A stretch of DNA of 38,801 nucleotides from Phoronis australis (lineage: Eukaryota > Phoronida > Phoronidae): positions 20,363 to 59,163 of the forward strand of contig NMRA01000366.1 of the NCBI GenBank assembly GCA_002633005.1, in the 5' to 3' direction. Below, piece by piece: positions 1-11,000 of the stretch (position 1 is its first letter; each line of letters opens with the position of its first letter). The position numbers and the translations under genes are program-made. The notes below the pieces were generated by a model. It was given only the letters and a program-made list of their open reading frames with translations, was not told the DNA's origin and ran no database searches.

Positions 1-238
1 TGAAAACGTGTTGACATACAGGAGAACTATTTTCACCGAAATTGTGGCTTTTACAGTCAGTTGATGTCTTTTCACTTATTCACGAGTGCATATTTACCAG
101 AAAAATGATAGGGTGTGTACTTCCCGTTGATTTGTTGTGGTCGGTTCTTTTTTCTCTGGCTGTACTTTTGAGTCTTCACAATTCAATGTTGAGTGTTTCT
201 AGTTGGTTTCTTCTGATCAAAAGATTCCAGGCCATTAT

Positions 239-1790
239 GTTCTGCTTATCAGTGTCTTATCACATTGCTATGAGTACCTGTTAGCCTGATGCAGCTGAAC
301 TGTTAATTTGCCTTTGGTATATTTGTTTTCGGCACTTCTTCCGCTGTTTTGTTCATATTCATTTTAACAAATAATCGTCAAAATTATTTTTGCAAATGTT
401 TCTATAACGTATTCTCTTCATCTTCTCTTGTGATTTTCCAATGCCACATGATTCCCTTTTCCAATTGTATTTTCTGAGTACTACAAAGTTGGCCATTTCT
501 GTGATTTGAGTAATCAAGATAGATGACACTGCTATTTTTTTCACATTTCCAAGAGATTCTCAAGTGTCTTGTCAGTGGGTACCAGGAGCACAGTTCTGCT
601 CATTGCATTCATGTCTTTATTTAATTATCGCTTAGACCTGAATGGCAGCAGATTTAGTGATCATCCTGACCCAGAAACAAACACCAAGGAAGACAACTGC
701 CTGACCTCCGTGTGAAGATCTAAAGCTTCCTTCAACCTTTCACACAGTCGGGTGCTACACCAACAGTCGGGGCAGCTGTGGAGAATTTCGTTGTGACCAA
801 CTTTTTAGTAGATTTCTAGCTGTAATAAAATGAACAATGAACAACATTTTTTCATTATTATCAAAATGTTTCTACTGAGCCTTGTCAGAGTATGCACGTT
901 TCTGCGTACCTGTTAATATCATCAAGCAGGCATTTACTTACCTTGGATCCATTTGCTCTCCTCCTTTTTGAAAACTTCCTGTTTTGTCTGCTGTTTCCGT
1001 AATTTGTTTTTGATACTTCACAATCTTTGTTTCTGAAGCAAAGCTTTATGTCCTTCAATGTCATGTCTTTTCTGCTAATCAGTGTCTTTTCACATTACTG
1101 TGAGTACCTGTTAACCTTATTGAGCCATTTCTTTTTCTTTTGTTCTAGTTCATTCTTTTTTCATTTTTAAGTTTTTCTTGTAAATTCACATTAGTATTAC
1201 AGCATAGATTTGTTTGTTTTTGTATTTTCAAATAGTAAGGTACTTGCCACATTTCATTGATGTATTATATTTTGACAGTTGATGTTGCACAAATTATCTT
1301 CCTGCATTACAAAGAAATTCTGTAGTGTATGTCTCTGGGTACCAGGATCACTGTTCTGCTAATCAGTGTCTTTTCACAGTGAGTTCCTGTTTACCTGATT
1401 GAGCCATTTCTTTTTTTTTGTTCTAATTCATTCTTTTTTCATTTTTAAGTTTTTGTTGTAAATCACAGTATTATTACAGCATAGGTTTGTTTGTTTTTCT
1501 TTACTTGCCAAATTTCATTAAGTATTGATGTATTATATTTGACAGTTGATGTTCCCAAATCTTCCTGCATTCCAAAGAAATTCTTTAGTGTATGTCTGTG
1601 GGTACCAGGAGCACAGTTCTGCTCAATGCATTCATGTCTTTTTTTAATTATCATTTAGACCTGAATGACAGCAGATTTAGTAGTTATCCTGACCCAGAAA
1701 CATACATTAAGGATGATTAACACCTGACCTGAGTGTGAAGATCTAAAACTTCCTTCATCCTTTCATGCTTATCCAGACATCTTGAAAGTA
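239..1790. repeat. Higher-order tandem duplication, modules X-Y-X-X-Y
   Basis: Module X begins ttctgctaatcagtgtc and ends with the ggtaccaggagcacag phrase. It occurs near 239-593 (diverged), 1070-1353 and 1354-1617 (284-bp offset). Module Y, starting ttctgctcattgcattcatg and containing gcagatttagt, follows at 594 and again at 1618. The copies carry small indels. Confidence 0.8.
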
Positions 1791-1794
1791 ATGT

Positions 1795-2400
1795 TTTTTG
1801 AAATTTAAGCTTTAGAACTTGAACATTTTTCTTGGCATGCAGTATTAAACAAAGTCATCTTACCTGTGCCGGCATATAGTCTTTCTTTAGGATACAATAC
1901 TGGTAGTTCTTTTGCGTCTTCTTCTCTGCCATCCCTGTTGTAGTTGTTTCCATGAGAGGTTGTCATGTTCTGTGACCACAATGAGTGATGTCATCGTCTT
2001 CTGTGTGATGTCATCGTGTATTTCCATGATGTCATCAGCTTTGTTGCAATGATGTCTTTCAGTGATACTTCTGGAAATGTTTTATGTTTGGCCATTGAGT
2101 GATTTGAAATTTAAGGTTCAGAATTTAAACATTTTTCTTGGCATGCAGTGGTAAACAATGTCATCTTACCTGTGCCGGCATATGCTCTTTCTTTAGGATT
2201 CAATACTCAGTTCTTGTGCCCCATCTTCTCTTCCATTTCTGTTGTTGTTGTTTCCATGAGAGGTTGCCATGTTTTGTGACTACAGTGAATGATGTCATCA
2301 TTTTTTGTGTGATGTCATCGTATATTGACGTGATGTCATCAGCTTTGTTGCAATTTTCAGCTCAGCTGAATTGATGTCTTTCAGTGTTGCATTTTTGTGG
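1795..2400. repeat. 306-bp tandem duplication with TGATGTCATC triplets
   Basis: Two copies offset by 306 bp, anchored by cttggcatgc at 1831 and 2137, cttacctgtgccggcata, and catgagaggttg. Each carries three TGATGTCATC motifs. A diverged relative of the right half appears at about 3930-4080 with two more motifs. Confidence 0.85.
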
Positions 2401-3929
2401 TGCCTTGGTTATTAGTCTTATAATTTGATGTAATAGGGAAGTGCCAAAGACTTCTGTGGCATCATTTTGTTAGACAGTTTCTTTGATCTTTTTTTATCAC
2501 CAAGTAATGAGATTGTCGTTCTTTTTAACTTTAATTGTAATGCATTTTAGGAGTTTTCTAAATGTTCATTCCAGTTTTACTATGTTAGTGTGCATTAAGA
2601 TCCACAGGCCTTGACATGAAGCTGTGTGTTTATCTGAAATTAAGCACATGAATCGCCAGTGGGCTGATGTCTTGGGTAAAACTAAGAGCAAAATTGTGAA
2701 ATAGTGAGGTTTGACTTTTCGATTACAAAACAGTTAAAGTTGCTGTGTAGTCATTTAAACAATCTGTGTAAATGAAAGACTCTACAGTTGTTTTACAAAA
2801 TACATGCAAAAACATCCAGTTTAAAGCTTGTTTATGGATAAAAAATAGCCACTTGTGCCTATAACTGAAGCTTACTAGGTACCTGTATCTATGTACAGAT
2901 TGAAGTCTTGAGTAATTTTTTATTTGATAGAACACATTATTTCAGATATAGGCACATGGGCCTTAATATACACTTATACTATACATAGGTATTACTGTAC
3001 ATAGAAGTACTAGTTGTGACAAATAAATTTAAAGTAAATCGTCTTCAGTAGATATTTGCTGACTGTTCGACTGTTATGGGCAGCTTAACATATTCAGCTA
3101 GATATTCAATAGGTGGTGCTAATAAATTAAGAGACCGTCCTCCTTTTGACATCTGAATAAAGTTAGAGCAGAAAGCAGTTGATGAGCACGGGGGTGTTCT
3201 TGTGTGATAGGAACCCACGTGATTTACCTGAACGTAGATGTCTCTGTGCAAAGGCCTCTTGCTTCACTTGCGTCACGTGGATTTTGTATGGACTATTCTT
3301 GAATTTTGTTGCCACAATGTTTACCCTACATAAGCCTTAAATTTCAGAAGTGTTTTGTGTTTCACGTACCAGGAAGTTCTGTTTCTTGCCTAGTATTTTT
3401 AGTTACGGAATATTGATTAACTTGCTTTGCCTACTTTAGTAAGTTCAAGCCTACGTCATTCTTGAAAGCAGAATATATCTGCTACCAATTAGTATCATTT
3501 TTTACTTAAAGAATAAAGTGAAAGCTAAGTTAGCAGTGTTTACTTTGCAAGAATTTCAGTTTTAACACAATGTTACCCTTCGTCACATTATGAAAGATAG
3601 AGATACAAGATCAATTATTCAATTTCTGCTCACGAATTCAAATTTAAATTTATCATTTTAGAGCTATGTTTTCATTGTTGGCTGTACAACTATCTGTAGT
3701 TCTTCTAGCGTTTATATTATCAACTACAATATCTGTCTATTTTACCATTTATTTGTTTTCAAATTCTCTGATTACCTTTATGTGAGCAGTTCAGTGATTT
3801 TCTCAAATCATACTCACTCATAGCTTTTTCATGTTGTGTTTTTCCTATTTCTACGCACCTTGAACTTTTTAATTTAATCCCCATTTTTTCCTAACTTGTT
3901 ACTTACCCTGCTTGTTCTCTCATGCATGG

Positions 3930-4080
3930 GAACTGTCCTGCCCTGCCTTCTTCTTAAACTGTCATGTTCTGTTGCCATAACTTTTGATTACAGTTTGTGA
4001 TGTCATCACCCTAGTTACTATGACAGTAGCATGATGTCATCTGCATTGTTACCATTGCCAGCTGAGTTGAGATGACATCT
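3930..4080. repeat. Diverged third copy of the TGATGTCATC repeat
   Basis: It shares gtcatgttctg, tgatgtcatc (3998 and 4032), gcattgttac and the ending agctgagttgagatgacatct with the tandem pair at 1795-2400. Confidence 0.6.
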
Positions 4081-5140
4081 TAATTGTCAAGATTTTTTAG
4101 CTCAATCTTGTATCATAATGGTAAACTGGGTAGTGTAGATAAAAATATTTTCTGGTAATGCCGCACTTATTTTCAACAAGGTCCTGGCTAATACATACTA
4201 TTTAAAAGAAACATATACATGTATTAACAGTAGTTTAAATAGTTAGAAAATTAAGAAAAAATGAAATAAAAGAGAAACAACTGAAGGTAAAACACTAGTT
4301 TAACATGTTGCAAAGTTAAATATGATTAAGATTATTCTGTAGCTAACCAGCTCTGTTCCGAAACTATCGCTTACCGAAGTTTCTTTTAACCGTAATAAGT
4401 TTGGTGGTTGATGGAAGATCTGGTCTGTCTGCTACAGTAATGCTGCTTGAGTTATAATTTGAGTGATCATGGAACAGTAAGGTTGATACAAGATTTTTCC
4501 AACTATCTTCAGTATAATGTGGTTGGGAGTGAGTTTTAGCTTAAATTTGGTGCTCTCCTTGTGGGGAATTATTGGTTAGGTGTGACTTTTAGTTTCACGC
4601 TTTCTTTGTCAGGAATTTTCTACTTTGTTTTTGTTAATCGACAATGAAGATCCTGAAACTGTTGCAATTCAATTCAGTAAGTGATTATCAACACACTGTT
4701 AAATTTCTGGCTTTAGAGTGTACTGAATGTAGTCACTCCCCAATAATATATCTTCTTAAAGAAGATTAATTTTATTTTAGCTAATATGGAGCTTCATCAT
4801 TGAATGCTGGTTGAACATGCCATATATACTTTATAAGCATTACGGTTAAGTTTCCTTAAATTGGAAGAAATATTACTATAATGGCCAAAATTGTCATTTT
4901 TTGCATTTTCAAAATCTCTGTGTATTACCAAAAATGTTTAAAATTTCATCTTGTATTTATTCATGACAGGTAGCGTATGAAATTTTCAAATAGTCAAGTA
5001 GAATTGTCTTCTCGTTTACTCTTGTTGAAAATTTCGATTAAAATTTTACTGTCCCGCCATATTGGGTTCTAACTTAAAGAAACTTTACCGTCCTAATATT
5101 TTTGTGACTTCGCTTTAAGATCTATTCTGAGCTGTTCTAG

Positions 5141-5321
5141 TGGAGCAATGTGAACAACGTTGGGTTCAATTTCAGATTGCCAATGTGAACAATTGCGAAT
5201 CGTTCAAGAACTTTGTGGCACAATTGAAGGACAAATTCGTCAAAGAAGACAGAGATGACCAGGAAATTGAGCGTCAGTTCAGCAGTATGCAGAATGAGTT
5301 TGACAGGCTCGGTTCTCAGGG
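5141..5321 (+). CDS. EXOC3: EXOC3 internal exon a
   Basis: The acceptor is gctgttctag at 5131-5140 and the donor GTGAGA starts at 5322. The exon completes a split codon with two bases, reads 59 codons from GAG at 5143, and ends with two bases of the next codon. The peptide runs EQCEQRWVQFQIANVNNC and onward to FDRLGSQ, aligning with the VQYMIAIINNC segment of vertebrate EXOC3. A GTG at 5140 spans the splice junction and is not a translation start. Confidence 0.9.
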
Positions 5322-7930
5322 GTGAGATTGGTAGATATGGGACAAAAAATGTGAAATCGTGCACCTTACTGTAGTTATCTGTCGTGAATGAACTGTACAT
5401 TACGCAGAAATTGTCGCAGTGCTAGACTAAAATTCGTTTGATTGATGGTACATTAAGAATCAGCTCTTATTTTGGTTCCTTTTTGTCAAAATCTCTGAAA
5501 TGCTGTTGTGCATGGTGATTTACTGAAATTCTGCCCACCATTTGGTAGCTTAATTGTAATCAAAGTCTTTGGCTAGGGGTTGATGTTAGTGTAGTACACG
5601 CCAAAAATATCCAGGTTGATAGAACCAGAATTACCGATGTGATGGCTGAATGCAAGAGGAATTGTCTGTCATGATGGCTAAGCACAGTTCACTGTTGAAG
5701 TAACAAGAATGACCCATTGTGGTAGATCATGGTGGGTTATTACCCATTTTGACGGGGGAGTTGTCCGATTACTTTTGGCCTGTACCGTATTTAGTTTTAA
5801 AAACATCTATTCTATGCCAAGTCGTTTTGTCATAAAGCCCATCATGTTGGCTGAGTAGCCAGAGCTCTACGGAAACCTGCCTAGTTTATTTTGGAAACTG
5901 TTAAAAATTCAGTGCCTAGAATGGATTACAGTACCTGAGTTGCCCTATTGCCTTATGAAAGAAACCACCAGCAGACCTTGCTTCGGTGTTTGCGACCTGG
6001 TCTAAATCCCAGCTCACAATTTTGAAATTCAATTTGCACACACAGATTCCAGGCACCCGTACTTCCTTGTTCGACTAAAAACGTTGTTGGGGTGTTTTGA
6101 GGATGTGACTCGGCTCACAGGAGTTGCAATGCCCAACACGCACATATGCAACTAAGTGTGATTTGGCCAAAATTTCAACTAGCATTTTCAGGTCGCAAAT
6201 GCCACTTACAAATTTTTAAAGCGAGACCTAACCAGACTTGCAGGTCTTATAATTTCTGCTTATAGTAACGATGTTTTAAATTTTTTTATTGTTTGTATCT
6301 ATATTAACAGGTTCAACAAAAAGGGCCGCAACAGCAGATCGGATTAATAATCACTGTATCCGTTTGGTTAAATGTATTATGTTTAGTTAATCGTGCATCG
6401 GTTCCCTGGTTTTCCAGCATTTCCCTTTTGTATTCATGTATTCAGCTTAACTTCACCTAGTTTCTAACTTTATTTCTCAGTTTAAATGCCCAGGATATTA
6501 ACTCAAACATATATTTGTACTAACAGTGAGACCTATCTGATGGAAGAGGTGGTACTTGACCTGAGGTCACACCTGCAAGAGCTGGTCAGCAGGAACTGGC
6601 TGGACACGGACGACGCCATCGAAACCATTTGCATCACGGTGGAGGATTACTGTCAGGACTTTGTTCACCTGAGGGAGTGCTTCTTTGACTCTCTAATGTT
6701 GAAGATACAAAGGCAAATACTCACCAGCTATCTCAAGTGTTTGATTGGACCAAACAAGTAAGATTTTGACATTTGATTGGCTAATCTAATTTCTTTGGAT
6801 TGCCACAGTTGCGAGTGCGATCCTTAATTTGTTAAAAGCATAGCTGCCAACTGTTACAAATTCATCAGTACTCTGTGAAGTGTTAGGGAATAAAATATTG
6901 TAAGGTGCAGACTGTGTCAGACTGTTTCCTAATGTAACACAGTGTTACATTGTTTGTCTTAAACTTTGTTGTAGGTGAGTTTAAAAGTTTAGTTAGAGTA
7001 TGAATTAGTAACATGACTTGACCGATTTTACTTAGAAAATGAAACTGAAAAAGGTATCGCTTAACCAACTGCGGTGTTTTGAAAAATGTTTTGCAACAGA
7101 CTATTTGGTTAAAGCTGCTACAAATTGGCCCTCTGTAATAAATTAACTTTAATAAGGTTTATACCACTTACAGTTATGGTGGAATTAGTATCTACTAACT
7201 AACTCAAATTATATTTGGTTTCTGGGTTTTGGAGCAGCTGTCTTGTCACGACAGGTGACTTCTCATTTAAGTGAGGAACAAGTTGTGACCAGTTTTTTAG
7301 GGCAGTTGGTCTTAAACAAAATTTCTCTCCTAGCGGAACACGTGTCTGTAGTGGCTGCAATCTGTGAGCACTGTTTTGTTGCCACTGCTCTGCCCTCTTG
7401 GTTTCATTAAGATGGTAGTGACGTCTGTTGGAGCCGAAATTCTTCATTTCCCTTCGCAGGAAGTTGTCGTTTAAGAACAACGATGAGCGTAAACTAGCGG
7501 GTGAAAAGGTGTGTGTACAAGTGGAGCAACTACAGGTGCTGTTCAAAGAGTTGGCCCCTCACACAAGTCAGGTGAGTACTGGAGGGTAACTGAGCTGAAT
7601 AAAAGCATTCTCCGTTAACCTCTTTAGCACAAACCGTTTTTCGCTCGACGCATTTTCTGTTCCTGGTGTGTAAGAGGATCACGTTGACGGACATTTCGAG
7701 ATGTTGGACATTTTTTGTGTGAATCGTTGGATTATCTCCCTGCACAACAGCGGCAATTTGACAGAATGGTGGTCACAATCTACCCTGTTGCTATCTAGTG
7801 ACAAGGCTTGTTTTATCATGTCACCGCACATTGGTCATGCATGTTAACCAAAGGTAAACATCTATGATGTTCTTTTTAAGTATTTGTTCAATAAGTATAC
7901 AGTCACATGCACACACACACACGCACACGC

Positions 7931-7961
<31 letters not shown>

Positions 7962-10161
7962 TTCATGCTTCAAATAATAGGTAAACACGATTTGATTTTT
8001 ATGCGCCCACATATTTATATGTGGACGCATTATGCCGTCATCTCTGTCCGTCCGTCCGTCCGGGCGGCGTCCGGCGTCCGCTGCTCTATCTCCAAAACCC
8101 TTTGACATACGTTCATGAAATTTGGCACATATGTTCCATTCATGAATGGGATGGCATGTGCGAACTTTCGGATGGATCCAACTACCGGTGTGCCCCCTAG
8201 TGGCAATTTTAGTTTTTTACGCTTACCTTTGTATCTTCAAAAGTCCTGAACGGATTTTCATGAAATTTGGTATGTAGGCACCTATTAGTGAGATGACGCT
8301 ATCCTACTGTTTTCAGATGGATTCGACGTAGTTTGCGCCACCTAGTGGCCATTTTTACTGTTTTCGAGTCTGTATTTTTGCGTCCACCCCTCTATCAACC
8401 AAACCGCTCAAAGGATGATTGTGAAAATTGGCGTGTATGTGCTTACTATAAGGAAGACAGCTGACAATGATTTTCAGACGATTTGGACTACTGTGGCGCC
8501 TCCTAGTGGCAGTTTTTTTTTTTTGCGCCCATGGCTGTATCTCCCAAACCGTTTGCAGGATCTTTACTAAATTTAGCAAGTGTATTTATGTGATGTTGAC
8601 AACGGACGATGACGACTTTAGGATGATTCTGACTACCGGTATGCCTCTAGTGGCAATTTTAGTATTTTACATTGACCTCTGTATTTTCATAGGTCTTCAG
8701 GTGTATACTTTGTGTTTCTTCGTGACTATGAAGGAAAAGTTGCAAGTAGAAATTTGTTTCTGGCATTCTAATGCTGTGCTAATCTCGTATGTTGGTAAAT
8801 TTGTTTTTAATTCTATATTTCTGTGGTGCTTTAAGCAACTGATGTATAGGATGTGCTTGTATTATGAAGATCACTCACATTTTGCCCCTAGCCTATTGAG
8901 GAGACAATGACCATCCCTTTCCATTTTGCACAGTACAACATACTACATAATTATATGCTCTCTACTGGCCACTTTATGGTACCAATAAACAACCCTAGAA
9001 GGATACCGTATACGGTGCATTTGTGGGCGCATTTCAACGCTCTGCGTTGCTCTTGTTTTAATACTGCCTCAAATGATTGTTAGGGTTTCCTAAAAGACTG
9101 TATCACATTACTCGAAAGGAGACTATTATGGCAAGTTACAAACTTAAGATACTATTTAAATGCTATGTAAATAGGTTCTTAGCACACTGATAAATTATAC
9201 ATTCGACACATGATTAACATACTGTCGACCTCTTCAAAATTTCCTCCAAAATATGTAATGAATATCTCATCCTTGTCTAAGTTTAAATTATGTTATTCAT
9301 ACCTCTGAAAGTCATGTTACAAATATTTACAGTGAACAAACATGGCTAAATGTTTCTACAGTTCCACCAGATGTACACGTGTCCTCGATATTTTTGTTTT
9401 TTATATAAATTAATAAAAACCTTTTTATTAATATGATAATATTGAAGTATTCTCACAGAAGGAAGTAATAATAGTTTATATGGAAAAACTTAAATTTGCT
9501 CAATTTGTTGACTGTTTTAATAACAGTCAATCAAACTGTATTCTACATGAGGAAGTGAGGCAATATTAGATAGCATGATATTTCTCGTATACTGAGTATC
9601 AAAGTGATTTGATTTATACAATTTGAGTTGTAAGTCACGATGTGTGGAGCCTACAATTTCATTACTCGTCTCAAGGCAACACAACCATGATCATCACTTT
9701 TTAGTGTTCTCTGTTATTTCTCGTAGAAATATAATTCATTACAGAACTTGAGGTGTTTGATATCGATGAAATGAAACACCAATACCCAGAAATGATATAA
9801 ATACGTGTAAAGTGGAGCTATCTGTTAGTCCTGTCTCATCATTAGGACAGGGTGTTGCCAAAGTAATTATTTTCACTAAATTATGAAATCTCACCTTCCC
9901 GTTGCATAGGTTTCGAAGCACTACGACGTCTTCCCTAAGCTGGCTGAGATCATCCGTATGACAGATGCCACTATGATTCAACTGGAACTGTCCAGCCTGG
10001 TCACAGAGTACCCAGATGTAAAGAGGGAACATCTCGTTAACTTGTTGGCTTACAGAGATGACATCAGTAAAAGTGAGGCGCAGCGGCTGGCAGTCGAGAC
10101 GATCACAGATGAACACATAGCGAGGACGAAAGGTATACAGATGGTGTTCTACGACTTGTAG
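5141..10161 (+). CDS. EXOC3: Exocyst complex component 3 (Sec6), C-terminal four exons, 5' partial
   Basis: Sec6 is a core subunit of the octameric exocyst, which tethers secretory vesicles to the plasma membrane before SNARE fusion. Four exons join in frame: 5141-5321, 6494 (or 6527)-6757, 7460-7571 and 9910-10161, with a TAG stop at 10159-10161. They encode about 268 residues, roughly the last third of a ~745-residue protein. From memory of vertebrate EXOC3, colinear matches are RWVQFQIANVNNCESFK, LMEEVVLDLRSHLQEL, ETICITVEDYCQDF, KLSFKNNDERKLAGEK and LVTEYPDVKREHLVNLLAYR. Introns are phase 1 (entering the window), 2, 2 and 0, with canonical GT/AG borders. The C-terminus ends in GIQMVFYDL and appears somewhat shorter than the vertebrate tail. 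Upstream exons must lie left of the window. The EXOC3L/TNFAIP2 relatives are less likely because the match to EXOC3 itself is close. Confidence 0.93.
6494..6757 (+). CDS. EXOC3: EXOC3 internal exon b (left border ambiguous)
   Basis: The donor GTAAGA starts at 6758. Three AG acceptors compete. The best polypyrimidine tract leads to AG at 6480, but that start runs into an in-frame TAA. AG at 6493 and AG at 6526 both keep the frame and differ by 11 residues. The conserved core is LMEEVVLDLRSHLQELVSRN followed by W and the TICITVEDY motif. Confidence 0.9.
7460..7571 (+). CDS. EXOC3: EXOC3 internal exon c
   Basis: The acceptor is ttcatttcccttcgcag ending at 7459 and the donor GTGAGT starts at 7572. 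One base completes the previous codon (AA|G, Lys), then 37 codons follow, including KLSFKNNDERKLAGEK and VEQLQVLFKELAPHTSQ. This matches the EERKEGAEKM...EQLRFLFRKLA stretch of vertebrate EXOC3. The exon leaves in phase 0. Confidence 0.9.
7907..7962. repeat. CA/GT microsatellite
   Basis: An (AC)n run with four interspersed G interruptions, in the last EXOC3 intron, about 40 bp before the large-unit repeat element. Confidence 0.95.
8000..9060. mobile_element. Large-unit tandem-repeat element, copy 1 (most complete)
   Basis: It starts with a near-palindromic head, gcgcccacatatttatatgtggacgc (8003-8028), then tatgccgtcatctctgtccgtccg. It ends with tgtgggcgcat (9022-9032), inverted relative to the atgcgcccaca start. 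The interior is a series of units spaced 145, 161 and 144 bp, each with a (gg)atggattcgac phrase, cctagtggcaattttag and tgaaatttgg. This fits a non-autonomous element with short terminal inverted repeats and internal tandem units. The ORF here is repeat-derived. No transposase seen. Confidence 0.7.
9910..10161 (+). CDS. EXOC3: EXOC3 terminal coding exon
   Basis: The acceptor is cgttgcatag ending at 9909 and the exon is 84 codons including TAG. It begins VSKHYDVFPKLAEIIRMTD and contains LVTEYPDVKREHLVNLLAYR and then DDISKSEAQRLAVETI, the conserved C-terminal helix region of Sec6. No AATAAA was noticed close behind the stop, so the 3' UTR end is undefined. Confidence 0.93.
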   Translation, partial: VSKHYDVFPKLAEIIRMTDATMIQLELSSLVTEYPDVKREHLVNLLAYRDDISKSEAQRLAVETITDEHIARTKGIQMVFYDL

Positions 10162-10230
10162 AGTGACAGAGGTCATGCGTTATAAGGTGGGTACAGAGAA
10201 GCTGCAGCCGGGAGTGACACATAGTTTGGC

Positions 10231-10345
10231 TTTTTGGTATACAAAGAGGATATCAGTCAGAGTGGACCCCAGTGGCTGGCAGTGGAGACAGTCATGAATG
10301 AACACATGGTCTAGACTTAACAAATACAGACTGTCATGCGGCTAA
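10231..10345 (+). pseudogene. Decayed tandem copy of the EXOC3 terminal exon
   Basis: Codon-aligned similarity to the end of the terminal exon, offset by 189 bp. Read from 10231 it gives FLVYKEDISQSGPQWLAVET then VMNEHMV and a TAG at 10312, against LLAYRDDISKSEAQRLAVET then ITDEHIA in the real exon. After the stop, a shared tcatgcg (10173 and 10334) shows that part of the 3' UTR was copied too, with about 28 bp lost. No acceptor was identified in front of it, so I read it as a relic inside the 3' UTR and not an alternative exon. Confidence 0.75.
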
Positions 10346-10619
10346 TGAGTGGATGGCAGCTATGTGTTAAAGAATGAGAGAGACACTGAGGATGCAACAG
10401 TTGAGCTGTAGCGATTGGTTGACAGTTGGATAGACTCATAAGGAGTGCAAAGGTGTGCAGTCACCTCCCTGGACTGAATATGATGTGGGAAGTAATGGAG
10501 CTGAAAAACCTGTTGCCTAGACAACCATGAAGGGATAGTATGCAGACTGAGAGTGTGTGGATTGTCGTGCAATTTGATTGTGGACTAACACTCAGGAAAG
10601 TCACAAGATGGTGTTATGT

Positions 10620-11000
10620 GGTCACTTTATTGTGCGCTCACAACGAACTTTGTGGTTGCATGTAGTCGGCTTCCCGTCCTTTATTACCTTTGCCTATCTA
10701 TCAATTTCCGTAATGATTATGGCACCCCCTGTTGGCATTTTAATTTCTTATAAATCCCTTGTCAGTCAATTTTTGGCAAAACAACGGTTAAGTTTGCTGA
10801 AAATTGCCACAGTGGTATGTTGTGGCAGTGCACTTGCACCAGTGGAAGCAGTTGTTTTTTGGATGAAGTGGACTCACTGAGCATCATAGCAGTTCCTCAA
10901 ATTTTTTTTGAAATTTGGTGCAAGGGTTTGTGACTTGGATGTGTCGAATTTTGGACGGATTTGACTTCCATGGCACCCTCTTTTGGACATTTCAGTTTTG
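10620..11000. mobile_element. Large-unit repeat element, degraded copy
   Basis: It retains atggcaccccctgttggcattttaa, tttgaaatttggtgcaag and atggcaccctcttttggacattt, all diverged forms of the unit phrases, after a ttattgtgcgctcacaac head-like stretch. It lies in the EXOC3 3' flank. Confidence 0.5.

Larger units (their letters stand above)
1..5140 (+). other. EXOC3 intron sequence, no coding exon seen
   Basis: No segment resembling upstream EXOC3 was recognised. The left half is filled by the two tandem-duplication blocks listed separately. 2401-3880 and 4081-5140 show nothing beyond AT-rich unique sequence. Confidence 0.5.

Noticed and set aside
7821-8108. Open frames on both strands with Cys/Val or Thr/His runs
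   Set aside because: They are translations of the CA/GT microsatellite and the CCGTCCGT stretch of the repeat element.
8467-8910. 147-codon open frame on +
   Set aside because: It lies wholly inside the tandem units of the repeat element in an EXOC3 intron and has no protein likeness.
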